A DNA stretch of 64,000 nucleotides, taken from positions 25,109 to 89,108 of the forward strand of contig NZ_JACJSG010000034.1 in the NCBI RefSeq assembly GCF_014697625.1, given 5' to 3'. Below are positions 1 to 8,836 of the stretch, piece after piece. Under the pieces are notes generated by a model. It had not been told where the DNA came from. It searched no databases and worked only from the letters and a program-made list of their open reading frames with translations. The position numbers and the translations under genes are program-made. The first letter of the stretch is position 1. Every line of letters begins with the position of its first letter. Origin of the DNA: Anabaena azotica FACHB-119 (GTDB taxonomy: Bacteria; Cyanobacteriota; Cyanobacteriia; Cyanobacteriales; Nostocaceae).

Positions 1-386
1 TCAATATTAGAGCCATTATCCAGATAATAAGCACCTACCACAGCTTCAAAAGTGCTGCTAAGTAAATTAGGGTTTTGAAAACCACCATCTCGAATTGCGC
101 CTTGTCCCAACCGCATCCGAAAGTCTAAACCTACTTCTGTAGCAAATTTAGCTAATTGCTTTTCATCTACTAATGCAGAACGACGACGAGTTAATTCATC
201 TTCTCCCTTATCTTTATGTTTATCATACAGATATTGACCACTGAGAAAATTTAATATTGCATCACCTAGAAATTCTAGGCGTTCATTATCTTGTACATCT
301 TCGCCTGGATGTTCATTCACATAAGAACGGTGTGTGAGTGCTTGGCGGAGAAGTTTTTCATTATTGAATTTGAGAAGTTCGTGCAT
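1..386 (-). CDS. rnc: Ribonuclease III, C-terminal part cut by window edge
   Basis: This is the N-terminal part (128 codons visible) of a ribonuclease III, which cleaves double-stranded RNA in rRNA and mRNA processing. The signature NERLEFLGDAIL lies at about residues 34-45, with the catalytic Glu and Asp in it. A second conserved block, STFEAVVGAYYLD, follows near residues 111-123. The start ATG is at 386. The rest of the RNase III domain and any dsRNA-binding domain lie outside the window. Cyanobacteria often have several rnc paralogues, and which one this is cannot be told here. Confidence 0.9.
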   Translation of the reverse strand, partial: MHELLKFNNEKLLRQALTHRSYVNEHPGEDVQDNERLEFLGDAILNFLSGQYLYDKHKDKGEDELTRRRSALVDEKQLAKFATEVGLDFRMRLGQGAIRDGGFQNPNLLSSTFEAVVGAYYLDNGSNI

Positions 387-515
387 TTTTAAATATTGTC
401 TTTTAGACAGAATTAACTAATATCAACAAAACAAAAGTTATGTAATAATCTAGGGTTTTGTCAACCTAATTTTTTAATCATTACTTTTTCAAAACCCTGC
501 GTAAATGTATTATAG

Positions 516-1049
516 CTAAACTAAACTATCTGGCTGAAGTTTATTTATGTTGTTTAGCAAATCAGGTAAATCATCTACAAAATAGAAGTTACTGCTACCA
601 ATAAGTCCTGCTATCTTCGTACTAGCACTACCTTTTTGAGCAAAAATGATTACTCTTTTACCCATAGCCTGAAGAACGGAAACTAAACCTGCATAATCCC
701 AATCCCCTGATACAATAATAACTGTATTAGGAATAGGGAATTTTTGTGGAGCAAATAATTTAACACAGTCAGCAACCAATCTATAATCTGCACTATTCTC
801 TGAAGTATCGGTGACATTAACGCATTCAAAACCAAGAAGTTTGAGCTTGTCCTTAATAGAAACTTGCTCTTTGAAAGATGAATTGTAGTAGAGTTTCTTG
901 TAATGCACACTTCCAAGAGTAATTGCTGCAAAATCAAGTAAATATTTAGCCATTTCTTTTATTTTTGGTGCATTTTGTACGTCGCAGAAAATGGCAACCG
1001 AATTTTTTCCCATGCTTTTTTGACTATGAGAAGATTTGCGAATAGTCAT
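516..1049 (-). CDS. NYN (PIN-like) domain protein, putative ribonuclease
   Basis: A 177-residue protein with the NYN/PIN-like fold of the DUF88/LabA group. It has an N-terminal strand ending in an acidic residue (VAIFCDVQNAP, near residues 18-28), a central acidic stretch (SADYRLVADCVK), and a third acidic strand (VIIVSGDWDYAGLV), followed by GKRVIIFAQKGSAS. These conserved Asp residues usually bind a metal in family nucleases. The ATG start has a GGAGA sequence about 8 bases upstream. A role in RNA cleavage is inferred from the fold only. It stands alone, with a repeat-rich gap upstream. Confidence 0.8.
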   Translation of the reverse strand: MTIRKSSHSQKSMGKNSVAIFCDVQNAPKIKEMAKYLLDFAAITLGSVHYKKLYYNSSFKEQVSIKDKLKLLGFECVNVTDTSENSADYRLVADCVKLFAPQKFPIPNTVIIVSGDWDYAGLVSVLQAMGKRVIIFAQKGSASTKIAGLIGSSNFYFVDDLPDLLNNINKLQPDSLV

Positions 1050-1160
1050 TGGTTATTGTCTCCAGTGTTATATTGAACTGGACAGCTTTAAAAGATAACT
1101 TCTCTAAAATTTATTTTCACTTTCAAGCAAAAACAGTAACAACTAACTAGATTGATTTCA

Positions 1161-1347
1161 GTCTCAGTTATAGAATCCCTATTTTAACTGTAGTAAGTTG
1201 TGTTGACATCCGGCTAAATATTTAGTCAAATGGCTGACTATTTTAACTATTTAGTCTTCACTGTTGTGAATTGTCACTAGGCTAAATACTTAGCCGAAGG
1301 TAAACACAACTTACCACAGGTAAAACAGGAGTTCTATACATTGAGAC
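1161..1347. repeat. Long imperfect inverted repeat (MITE-like)
   Basis: Two arms of about 60 bp face each other: 1161-1226 and 1280-1347, separated by about 53 bp. The left arm reads GTCTCAGTTATAGAATCC at its outer end, and the right arm reads its near complement, ending in TTCTATACATTGAGAC. The inner ends carry the palindrome-like GGCTAAATATTTAGTC and its partner GGCTAAATACTTAGCC. Scattered mismatches show that the arms are diverged. No ORF lies inside. It fits a non-coding hairpin element or MITE. It sits in the 730-bp gap upstream of the NYN gene. Confidence 0.8.
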
Positions 1348-1360
1348 AACTATCAACCCC

Positions 1361-1411
1361 TATTTTGTTACTAAAAAGACAAAAATTATCCTTTTCTTAA
1401 GGTAACAAAAA
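1361..1411. repeat. Short inverted repeat next to the long hairpin element
   Basis: TATTTTGTTAC at the left and GTAACAAAAA at the right pair across a short AT-rich spacer containing CTAAAAAG and its partner CTTTTC. It directly follows the 1161-1347 element and may be part of the same mobile or regulatory unit. The rest of this gap (to 1778) holds a small palindrome, GGTGGGCAATGCCCACC, near 1590, and no gene. Confidence 0.5.
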
Positions 1412-1778
1412 ATGTCAGTAGTTGGAGCTTAGAGTTAGACCTGTAGTCGCTCAAGTTGCACATTTTAAAACCATTGTGTGGTAAAGCTTTGAGAAATCTC
1501 AAAAAAATGCGCTTGCTCTACGTTTTGCGGGAGCGTTGACCGCGCCCTTGGGAGTCTGAATATCTTGCACTTCTCAACAAACACATGGTGGGCAATGCCC
1601 ACCCTACGAAATCGTAAGGATTTTAAAGCTTAGATTTACAAGTAGAAGAGGTTGGTACAAGATGCGAGTAGACTACATATACTTGGCTGTCTTAAGTATA
1701 GAATTGCATAGCAAAAGATGAATGTCAATATAGTAGTTGTAAAGATTTTTACCTAAGCTCGGCTATAGCCCAAAAAAC

Positions 1779-2366
1779 TTACAAATTTAGCTTTGCGGGG
1801 AATACTCTGCTTAAATCGAGGGACAAATCAGGGAAACAGGGTAGAGCGATCGCCATCTTAACCAAAACAATTCGCTTATTCAGATAACCATATTTTCCTT
1901 GATTATCTTGATAAGGTTCACTGTAACATTCTAAATAATTATCAAATAAATTGAATATCCAATAATCTGCAATACCAGCTTTAGCGTAGAGAGGTATTTT
2001 AACATCTTGGTCATAACTTAAAGAAGAATCTGCAACCTCCATCACCAGCAACACATCACTAGGACTAGGATGAGCAGATAAATAATCATCGGTGCTATTA
2101 CGGACAATAGCAAAATCTGGCTCTGGTTCGCTGTTAGGTGGTAAAGTAATCGGGGCTTGAGATTGCAACGTAGCTCTATCACCTATAAGTTTTGGCAATT
2201 CTTTCCAAAGTCTTCGTAAGCAAGTTTCATGAGTAGTACCTTTAGCTACCATTTGAATGATTTCCCCGTTAATTAATTCAATATGGTCGTCCTCATGGAA
2301 AAAGCCTAATTCCGTTAGTTTGTGGTACTCTTCCAGAGAAAAGCGTTTAGCTTGAGCAATACTCAT
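1779..2366 (-). CDS. Uma2-family (DUF820) PD-(D/E)XK nuclease-like protein
   Basis: Uma2 proteins form a very large cyanobacterial family with a restriction-endonuclease-like fold; their role is still mostly unknown. Visible here are the N-terminal RFSLEEYHKL, the ELINGEIIQM strand, the metal-site-like EPEPDFAIVR, and LLVMEVADSSLSYD with the later YAKAGIADYWI. A GTG at 2381 would add five residues. The ATG at 2366 is preferred, as it starts MSIAQAKRFSLEEY, with a GGAAG sequence about 9 bases upstream. Length (about 195 residues) is normal for the family. Confidence 0.85.
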   Translation of the reverse strand: MSIAQAKRFSLEEYHKLTELGFFHEDDHIELINGEIIQMVAKGTTHETCLRRLWKELPKLIGDRATLQSQAPITLPPNSEPEPDFAIVRNSTDDYLSAHPSPSDVLLVMEVADSSLSYDQDVKIPLYAKAGIADYWIFNLFDNYLECYSEPYQDNQGKYGYLNKRIVLVKMAIALPCFPDLSLDLSRVFPAKLNL

Positions 2367-2440
2367 AAGTTTTGCTTCCACAAGAATATAACTTATGCCA
2401 ATTTTATATGATATTGCACATAATTAGAAAATTCATTGAT

Positions 2441-2472
2441 TCATCTGCGTTTATCTGCGTGCATCTGCGTTC
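2441..2472. repeat. TCTGCGT-type short tandem repeat
   Basis: TCATCTGCGTTTATCTGCGT and the following GCATCTGCGTTC form a short degenerate repeat. A near-identical copy lies at 24515-24547. It is a dispersed non-coding repeat, with no gene in it. Confidence 0.6.
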
Positions 2473-2616
2473 AATTCATCTGAAAATATTATTCTAGACA
2501 GTTTCATATTAATTCGGTATTACTATTTTTACAACCACTATTTGAAAATATCAATGTTTTCATGGAAATTATTTCACAATACTTGTTTGCCTTACTTAAA
2601 TTTTTAGGACTACATT

Positions 2617-3231
2617 TTAATTATATGACTGATTTTGAGCGATCGCACTATATAAAATGCCCAATATTTTCTTAATATCCTTAATATAATATTCACTTAA
2701 ATCAATGCTGATAACATTACCTTCAAGTTTCAGGAACTGCCAAATAGTCCCGATGGTGACAGCACCATAAACAGCTTTAATTGCATTGCCATTTTTTTCA
2801 TTAAATATCTGAGCAGCAACCATTTCTGCAATACATTGCGCCAGCCCAGAACGTAAGTTTTCATTTTTACTTTCAACTAAAACAATTATCGGACTACGAA
2901 CAAATAATTGTTCAGTAGAAAGACTCAAAATAAAATCGCAAAAGCCATTTAAGCCGCGCTGAGAATCAACAGTAAAATCAATTCCAGAAAACAAGCTAAT
3001 CTGATAATTAAATTTACGCCTAATTTCTAATAAAATTGGGCTAATAATCATTTCACTCCGAGCCTTTTCAGAACTAATAGCCACAGCTAAATCTACATTC
3101 TCTTGTAAAATAATAGATAACAATTCGCTACATTCTTGCTCTAAAGTATTAGCAAATAATCCAGAAGCCTCACGAACAGTTAAATCAAAATCTTCAATAA
3201 TTTCACTCAGTTTAAAATCACTATAAGCCAT
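2617..3231 (-). CDS. Conserved unknown protein, possible PD-(D/E)XK-like fold
   Basis: I do not recognise a named family with certainty. The protein is soluble, about 204 residues, with the pattern FSGIDFTVDSQRGLNGFCDFILS followed by IIVLVESKNEN. An acidic residue before a strand and then an E-x-K (ESK) motif is suggestive of a restriction-endonuclease-like fold, but the call is weak. The preferred start is the ATG at 3231, which begins MAYSDFKLSEI and has GGTGGAGGA about 10 bases upstream. The longer ORF starting at 3267 would place that Shine-Dalgarno inside the gene. Confidence 0.65.
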   Translation of the reverse strand: MAYSDFKLSEIIEDFDLTVREASGLFANTLEQECSELLSIILQENVDLAVAISSEKARSEMIISPILLEIRRKFNYQISLFSGIDFTVDSQRGLNGFCDFILSLSTEQLFVRSPIIVLVESKNENLRSGLAQCIAEMVAAQIFNEKNGNAIKAVYGAVTIGTIWQFLKLEGNVISIDLSEYYIKDIKKILGILYSAIAQNQSYN

Positions 3232-3560
3232 AAATATCATTCCTCCACCTAATGCAGCCGTATTCATCTATGGCAGCAAACAACTGATACCCGTTCTCTG
3301 TAACAATGCACTTAATAAAATTTGGTTCCTTTGTTCTTTTGCGCCTTTGCGCCTTTGCGTGAGCTTAATAATCTAAGGTATTAAGTGCAGTTTTATGGAG
3401 AAATGGTAAGAGGATTTACCATAACTTGATTGTAAACGTACCAAAAATTGATATGCTAAAAACCGAGACTAAGATGAAAGTGCTGAGTAGTAAGTTAAGT
3501 TAAGATATTTCTCCTCTACTTTCCCAGTACCCAATCCCCAATCCCCAATCCCTAGTAATT

Positions 3561-5600
3561 ATGCCTGCGCCTACGATAAATCCCACAATTACTGCTTTTC
3601 CCTTGACGGCTGTAGTCGGTCAAGAAGCTATCAAACTCGCCCTGCTGTTAGCAGCAGTCGATCCTGGTTTGGGGGGAGTAGCGATCGCAGGTCGTCGCGG
3701 TACGGCAAAATCTGTCATGGCGCGTGCTATTCACGCCCTACTCCCGCCAATTGAAGTTGTTCAAGGTTCCTTAAGTAACTGCGACCCCAACCGCCCAGAA
3801 GAATGGGATGATTATCTGTTAGCGGAGAATGCTGATAAAAATATTCAGGATGTCCCCACGGAGATTATCCCCGCACCCTTCGTACAAATACCCTTGGGTG
3901 TGACAGAAGACCGACTCCTGGGTTCTGTGGATGTCGAACAGTCAGTTAAACAAGGAGATACAGTATTTCAACCAGGGTTACTCGCCACAGCTAACCGGGG
4001 TGTACTGTACGTAGATGAAATCAATTTATTAGATGACCAAATCTCCAATCAGCTATTAACTGTACTTTCCGAAGGACGCAACCAAATCGAACGGGAAGGT
4101 ATCAGCTTTCAGCATCCATGTAAATCCCTGTTCATCGCTACTTATAACCCAGAAGAAGGCGCATTACGAGAACATTTATTAGATAGAATTGCGATCGCCC
4201 TTTCGGCTGACGGTGTTCTCGGTCTAGATCAAAGAGTAGCAGCAGTTGAGCAAGCGATCGCCTATTCCCAATCTCCCCAAGATTTCCTCCAGCAATACAA
4301 CGAAGATTTAGACTCGCTGAAAACCCAAATCATCCTGGCGCGGGAATGGTTAAAGGAAGTCACCATCACCCACGAACAAATCGCCTACTTAGTAGATGAA
4401 GCCATTCGTGGCGGCGTACAAGGACATCGCGCCGAATTATTTGCGGTGCGCGTGGCGAAAGCGGCGGCGGCTTTGGAGGGACGCACCACCGTCAACGCTG
4501 AAGATTTGCGGCGGGCGGTAGAGTTAGTAATTGTACCACGAGCAACGGTTATTCAGACACCGCCACCAGACCAACCACCGCCACCACCACCGCCACCCCC
4601 CCCACAAAATCAAGACGAGTCAGAAGAACAACAAGAGGAAGAACAGGAAGAAGAACAGGAAGACAAGCCAGAAGAACAAGAACAGCAAGAACCCCCCAGC
4701 ATTCCCGAAGAATTTATCTTCGACCCAGAAGGGGTAATATTAGATAATAGTGTGCTGTATTTCGCGCAAATGGCACAGCGTCAAGGTAAATCTGGTAGTC
4801 GTAGTATCATCTTTTCCGACGACCGGGGACGCTACATTAAACCCATGATACCCAAGGGGAAAGTCCGACGCATTGCCGTAGATGCCACATTGCGATCGGC
4901 TGCACCTTACCAAAAAGCCAGGCGAGAAAGACAGCCAGATAGGAAGGTAATTGTTGAACAGGGTGATATCCGTTCAAAACGCTTGGTACGCAAAGCCGGG
5001 GCGTTGGTAGTATTCGTAGTAGACGCATCCGGTTCAATGGCTTTAAACCGGATGCAGTCAGCCAAAGGCGCGGTGATGCAGCTACTCACCGAAGCCTACC
5101 AAAACCGTGACCAAGTAGCCTTAATTCCCTTCCGGGGAGAACAAGCCGAGGTCTTATTACCACCTACCCGTTCTATCGCTTTAGCAAAAAATCGTTTGGA
5201 AAGATTACCTTGTGGTGGTGGTTCACCCCTAGCGCATGGTTTAACCCAAGCCGTCCGTATCGGTGTCAACGCCCAGATGGGAGGAGATATTGGGCAAGTT
5301 GTGATTGTCGCTATCACCGACGGACGAGGGAATATTCCCTTGTCGCGTTCCTTGGGTGAACCCCAAGAACCTGGAGAAAAACCAGACATCAAAGCCGAAC
5401 TGTTAGATATCGCCGCCAGAATTCGCGCTTTGGGGATGCAGTTACTCGTAATAGATACTGAAAGTAAATTTGTCTCTACTGGCTTTGCTAAGGAATTAGC
5501 CAAAACATCAGGAGGTAAATATTATCACCTGCCAAAAGCCACAGACAAAGCCATTGCGGCTATGACTAAGGGTGCGATCGCTGATTTAAAATCTCGGTAG
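3561..5600 (+). CDS. chlD: Magnesium chelatase ATPase/VWA subunit D
   Basis: ChlD joins ChlI and ChlH to insert Mg2+ into protoporphyrin IX, the first committed step of chlorophyll synthesis. Residues 1-330 form a ChlI-like AAA+ domain, with Walker A GRRGTAKS at 44-51 and the acidic strand GVLYVDEINLLDD further on. A polyproline run (about 332-348) and an acidic Glu/Gln-rich linker (about 350-380) follow, as in the family. The C-terminal VWA integrin-I domain has the MIDAS motif DASGSM at 488-493. The length of 679 residues is normal. It is convergent with sigF, with a heptamer-repeat hairpin between them. Confidence 0.97.
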   Translation: MPAPTINPTITAFPLTAVVGQEAIKLALLLAAVDPGLGGVAIAGRRGTAKSVMARAIHALLPPIEVVQGSLSNCDPNRPEEWDDYLLAENADKNIQDVPTEIIPAPFVQIPLGVTEDRLLGSVDVEQSVKQGDTVFQPGLLATANRGVLYVDEINLLDDQISNQLLTVLSEGRNQIEREGISFQHPCKSLFIATYNPEEGALREHLLDRIAIALSADGVLGLDQRVAAVEQAIAYSQSPQDFLQQYNEDLDSLKTQIILAREWLKEVTITHEQIAYLVDEAIRGGVQGHRAELFAVRVAKAAAALEGRTTVNAEDLRRAVELVIVPRATVIQTPPPDQPPPPPPPPPPQNQDESEEQQEEEQEEEQEDKPEEQEQQEPPSIPEEFIFDPEGVILDNSVLYFAQMAQRQGKSGSRSIIFSDDRGRYIKPMIPKGKVRRIAVDATLRSAAPYQKARRERQPDRKVIVEQGDIRSKRLVRKAGALVVFVVDASGSMALNRMQSAKGAVMQLLTEAYQNRDQVALIPFRGEQAEVLLPPTRSIALAKNRLERLPCGGGSPLAHGLTQAVRIGVNAQMGGDIGQVVIVAITDGRGNIPLSRSLGEPQEPGEKPDIKAELLDIAARIRALGMQLLVIDTESKFVSTGFAKELAKTSGGKYYHLPKATDKAIAAMTKGAIADLKSR

Positions 5601-5668
5601 ATTAGTCATTAGTCAATGGTCAATAGTCATTAGTACATAAACTGTGGACTATGGACTTTTGACTATTG
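5601..5668. repeat. STRR heptamers between convergent chlD and sigF
   Basis: Copies of TAGTCAA/TAGTCAT in the left half face complementary TGACTAT/GGACTATG heptamers in the right half, so the short gap can fold as a hairpin. Such arrays are typical of heterocystous cyanobacteria. It may act as a bidirectional terminator between the two convergent genes, which is inference only. Confidence 0.7.
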
Positions 5669-5669
5669 A

Positions 5670-6455
5670 CTATGAACCTGTTGGCATTGCTTGGGGTTGC
5701 AAATAACCAATTAAATCTTGAATACCTTTTTGCAAATACCGCGTTACTGTCATGGGGCTAGTGCCAATATTTTTGGCTGCATCTTTGCGGGAAAGTTCTT
5801 TCAAGAAGACCATTTCCACGGCTTGGCGGGGCTTTTCTTCTAACATACTAATTGCCCCTTGCAGTTGTTGGCGTTCTTCGTATTGTTGTTGTTGGGCAAT
5901 TGTCCGGGGACAAGGAAGGGCTTCGCCTAATGTAATTTGGCAATCAACATAGTTGACTGCGGTAGCATCTAAACTCAAAGGCATCCGGTTTTGGGCGGCT
6001 AGCTTGGTTTCTTGCCATTCTTGTACAGATACTTTGAGATGCTTGGCAATTTCTGCATCTTTGGGGGGACGACCTAAAGACATTGCTAATTCTTTACGGA
6101 CTTTTTGCCCTTCATTATATAGTTCTTGCCAACGACGGGGAATTTTTAATAAGCTACTGCGATCGCGCAGAAAATGCAGCATTTCACCACGAATGTATGG
6201 CACAGCAAAGGAACTAAAAGCATATCCTTGACTAGGATCAAAGCGTTCTATAGCTCTAATTAAACCAAAATAACCAATTTGTTCTAAATCTTCATAGGGT
6301 TCATTACATTGATGGCTAAATTTATGAGCCATCTTTCTCACTAACCCAGTGTGTAATTGAACTAATTTATTACGAAGTTTAATAGAAGGATTTTGATGGT
6401 ATAAGCGCAATAACTCTATACCATCAGTTTGCATATAGGACTCAATTGCTGTCAT
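5670..6455 (-). CDS. sigF: Group 3 RNA polymerase sigma factor SigF
   Basis: This is an alternative sigma factor of about 261 residues, of the SigF/SigB type linked to motility and stress in cyanobacteria. Region 2 shows DLEQIGYFGLIRAIERFDPSQGYAFSSF-type sequence and RGEMLHFLRD. Region 3 has PRRWQELYNEGQKVRKEL. Region 4 has the helix-turn-helix LSRKDAAKNIGTSPMTVTRYL near the C-terminus. The ORF can be extended to 6569, but the ATG at 6455 has AAAGGAA 7 bases upstream and gives a normal N-terminus. No anti-sigma factor gene is adjacent. Confidence 0.92.
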   Translation of the reverse strand: MTAIESYMQTDGIELLRLYHQNPSIKLRNKLVQLHTGLVRKMAHKFSHQCNEPYEDLEQIGYFGLIRAIERFDPSQGYAFSSFAVPYIRGEMLHFLRDRSSLLKIPRRWQELYNEGQKVRKELAMSLGRPPKDAEIAKHLKVSVQEWQETKLAAQNRMPLSLDATAVNYVDCQITLGEALPCPRTIAQQQQYEERQQLQGAISMLEEKPRQAVEMVFLKELSRKDAAKNIGTSPMTVTRYLQKGIQDLIGYLQPQAMPTGS

Positions 6456-7137
6456 ATAAAAATTCCTTTGATATAACTCCTTTTTCTGCCAAAAGGGAGT
6501 TGAGTAATATTGTCTTAAAGCTGTCATTATTTTCCAGAGTCGAGCCTGAATAAACCATCGTTGTTTCACTGAATTTATTGGTGGGCTGACTCTACTCTTC
6601 AGTGTTTGTACGCATGATTTCTAGGTTATCCCTGCACTCAGTATTTTTATTTAATGAAGGGAAAATATTGTATAGATAATGTCTCAGCCTGGAAATAAAT
6701 GGCCACAAAGCTTACAAATCCTTACAGGAGCCAAGAAACATACAATAGTGAAATAATCTAAGTAATTAATTCTGTTTAGAGGTTATATATGAAGTACAAA
6801 TTAAATTAGCTGTAGGGTGTTTTGGACTAAAGCAGTCACAAAATGGCCATAAAGCGGGAGAAATCACCAATTTTGCCTCCTCTACTTAATATTTATACAA
6901 ATATTCTTGTTCAGTAATACATAAATTTCCTTGATAATTTTGGCTACCAATTAAAAATCCCTACTACTTATAACACAGATGTTGGCGCAGCCTTAAGGCA
7001 GGGTACGCAGATGAGCAAGAGGGAAATTTTTCTGACTTTTCACGTTATGTGGAAAAGTTAACAGCAGACCTAACCCCCCAGCCCCCTTCCCTTGAAACTT
7101 TCGTCAAGAGTCCCCTATCACCTGTACCCTGCTATAA
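6456..7137. other. Gene-free gap with a partial MITE copy
   Basis: No coding region is supported in these 680 bases. The right part (7032-7098) is a truncated copy of the repeat that begins CTGACTTTTCACG and contains a CCTAACCCCCCAGCCCCC core. The full form of this repeat is at 60968-61102. Upstream of sigF the DNA is AT-rich and may hold its promoter, which I cannot place. Confidence 0.6.
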
Positions 7138-8613
7138 CTAAACATCCAATAGTCCATATCGCTTTTGTAAATCGAGTAACTTAATTCTGGCTTCACCCGC
7201 ATTATCAGCTAAATCAGCAAATTCTACAAAGCGACGCAATTCTTTTCTTAATAGATTGCGTTCAACTTCTATTGTTTCTCTATCCAAATCTGGCGGTAAA
7301 ACTATCATATCGTAAATAGTTGCTCTTTCCTTATTTGGATGAGGACGTAAAACTCTACCCCGTCGCTGAATAAACTGCCGAGGATTACCAGAACTTGATA
7401 AAATTACTGCGGTTTGAATTGCGGGAATATCTACACCTTCATCTAAACAACGAATTGCGACTAAACCTTGTAATTCTCCACTCTCAAATTGACGACGTAA
7501 AATTTCTCTTTCTTCTAATGATGTTTGGGCTGTGTAGGTACTTACTTTATATCCTAATTGTCCACCTAAAATTTTCGCCACAGCTTTGAGTTGATGCAGT
7601 GATGAGCGTTGTCCTATTTCCGGTGAACCATCACTACAATAAAATAATGTGTGAGTAGTGTCGCGGCGAGTTGCCATTAACTGACGTAAGGCTTTGAGTT
7701 TATTTTCTGCTGCGCCAATTAATCTGGCACGTTGCATTAGTAATGGTTTTAAATCTTCGTTATCTTCAAAGTTTGGTGATTCCCCAGTGTTGCGTTCTTT
7801 ATATAGTAGCGCTCGCCCAATTCTTTTAGTTAACTTCAAATAAGCAATACTCTCAACCTCCGTCAATTCTACCAGAATGGGATAATACAAATAATGTACC
7901 AAAGCACCTTGAGCGATCGCATCCCTCAAAGTAAACTCTGGTTGCAACACTGGGCCGAAATAATCAAATAAAGATTGTGTCCCATCATCATCAAAATATC
8001 TTTCCGGTGTAGCAGATAAAGCCAGCCTTAAACCTACCCGCCGAGGCAAACTTTCCTCTAACTTGGGTGCGCCTAAATTATGGGCTTCATCCCCAACAAT
8101 GAAAGTTTTGGCAGGAAAATACTTGAGTTGCGATTGCAAACCATCACCAATTAATGTGGAATTGGTAGTAATTACAGTCATAAAGCTTTGAGAACCAGAA
8201 CGCAGATTGTAAATTTGGGTAGAAAGTTGACTTTGCCAACTGCGGAGATTCTCAAAGGCTAATATAGGTTGCAAATTAAACTTCTCGCATTCTCGCGCCC
8301 ATTGTGCCACCAGATGACGATAGGGACACACAACCAACAGCACCTGCAAGCCAATCTGCTGGTATAATTCACAAGCGATCGCCAGTGCAGTAATAGTCTT
8401 ACCGCTACCAGTCGCCATTTTTAGCGTTCCTCGGCCATTGTGAGCAAACCAGTTAGTCATAGCTTGACGCTGATACTGTCGCAACTGCACAGATAGCGGC
8501 ATTCTAGGACACCCTGGTAATGGCTGAGTCTGATAACTACCCCGACTTTCCCTCACAAATGGTAATTTGAGCCGAAAAGCAGGATGCTGCACTGGTTCTT
8601 GCTTCAGGTACAT
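7138..8613 (-). CDS. DEAD/DEAH-box SF2 helicase (restriction-type)
   Basis: This 491-residue protein has all main superfamily 2 motifs: LRQYQRQA (motif Q-like, about 44-51), Walker A ATGSGKT at 67-73, DEAH at 175-178, SATPER at 200-205, and QRRGRVLRPH near residue 433. The arrangement resembles the helicase of type III/I restriction enzymes and a family that has been linked to phosphorothioation (dnd) systems. No dnd genes are in this window. The ATG at 8613 has no visible Shine-Dalgarno, and a heptamer array begins 7 bases upstream of it. A role in DNA repair or defence is inferred; lexA lies just upstream. Confidence 0.85.
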   Translation of the reverse strand: MYLKQEPVQHPAFRLKLPFVRESRGSYQTQPLPGCPRMPLSVQLRQYQRQAMTNWFAHNGRGTLKMATGSGKTITALAIACELYQQIGLQVLLVVCPYRHLVAQWARECEKFNLQPILAFENLRSWQSQLSTQIYNLRSGSQSFMTVITTNSTLIGDGLQSQLKYFPAKTFIVGDEAHNLGAPKLEESLPRRVGLRLALSATPERYFDDDGTQSLFDYFGPVLQPEFTLRDAIAQGALVHYLYYPILVELTEVESIAYLKLTKRIGRALLYKERNTGESPNFEDNEDLKPLLMQRARLIGAAENKLKALRQLMATRRDTTHTLFYCSDGSPEIGQRSSLHQLKAVAKILGGQLGYKVSTYTAQTSLEEREILRRQFESGELQGLVAIRCLDEGVDIPAIQTAVILSSSGNPRQFIQRRGRVLRPHPNKERATIYDMIVLPPDLDRETIEVERNLLRKELRRFVEFADLADNAGEARIKLLDLQKRYGLLDV

Positions 8614-8620
8614 AGGTTAG

Positions 8621-8684
8621 GTATTGGGTATTGGGTATTGGGTATTGGGTATTGGGTATTGGGTATTGGGTATTGGGTATTGGG
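8621..8684. repeat. Perfect GTATTGG heptamer array
   Basis: Nine or so perfect copies of the 7-mer GTATTGG stand in a row. The array lies 7 bases upstream of the helicase start codon, so it occupies the position of the usual 5' leader and ribosome binding site. Long perfect arrays like this change length by slippage. Confidence 0.95.
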
Positions 8685-8817
8685 AAAGGGAAAAGGGAAA
8701 AGGGGAAAGGGGAAAGGGGAAGGGGGAAGGGGAAAAGACTATCTCCTCTGCTCCCCTGCTCCCCTGCTCCTCTGCTCCCCTGCTCCTCTGCTCCTCTGCT
8801 CCCCTGCTCCTCTGCTT
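8685..8817. repeat. Purine tract plus CTCCCCTGCT decamer array
   Basis: A run of AAAGGGG-type units (8685-8735) is followed by repeats of the 10-mer CTCCTCTGCT/CTCCCCTGCT from about 8744 to 8817. The same decamers recur at 40738-40807 and, in frame, in the UvrD-like gene near 25221-25263. The ORFs that translate through this array are artefacts of the repeat. Confidence 0.9.
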
Positions 8818-8836
8818 TCTCTCAGTCCCCAGTCCC

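Noticed and set aside
4531..4737. His/Lys-rich ORF within chlD
   Set aside because: It is a frame shadow of the proline-rich and acidic linker of ChlD.
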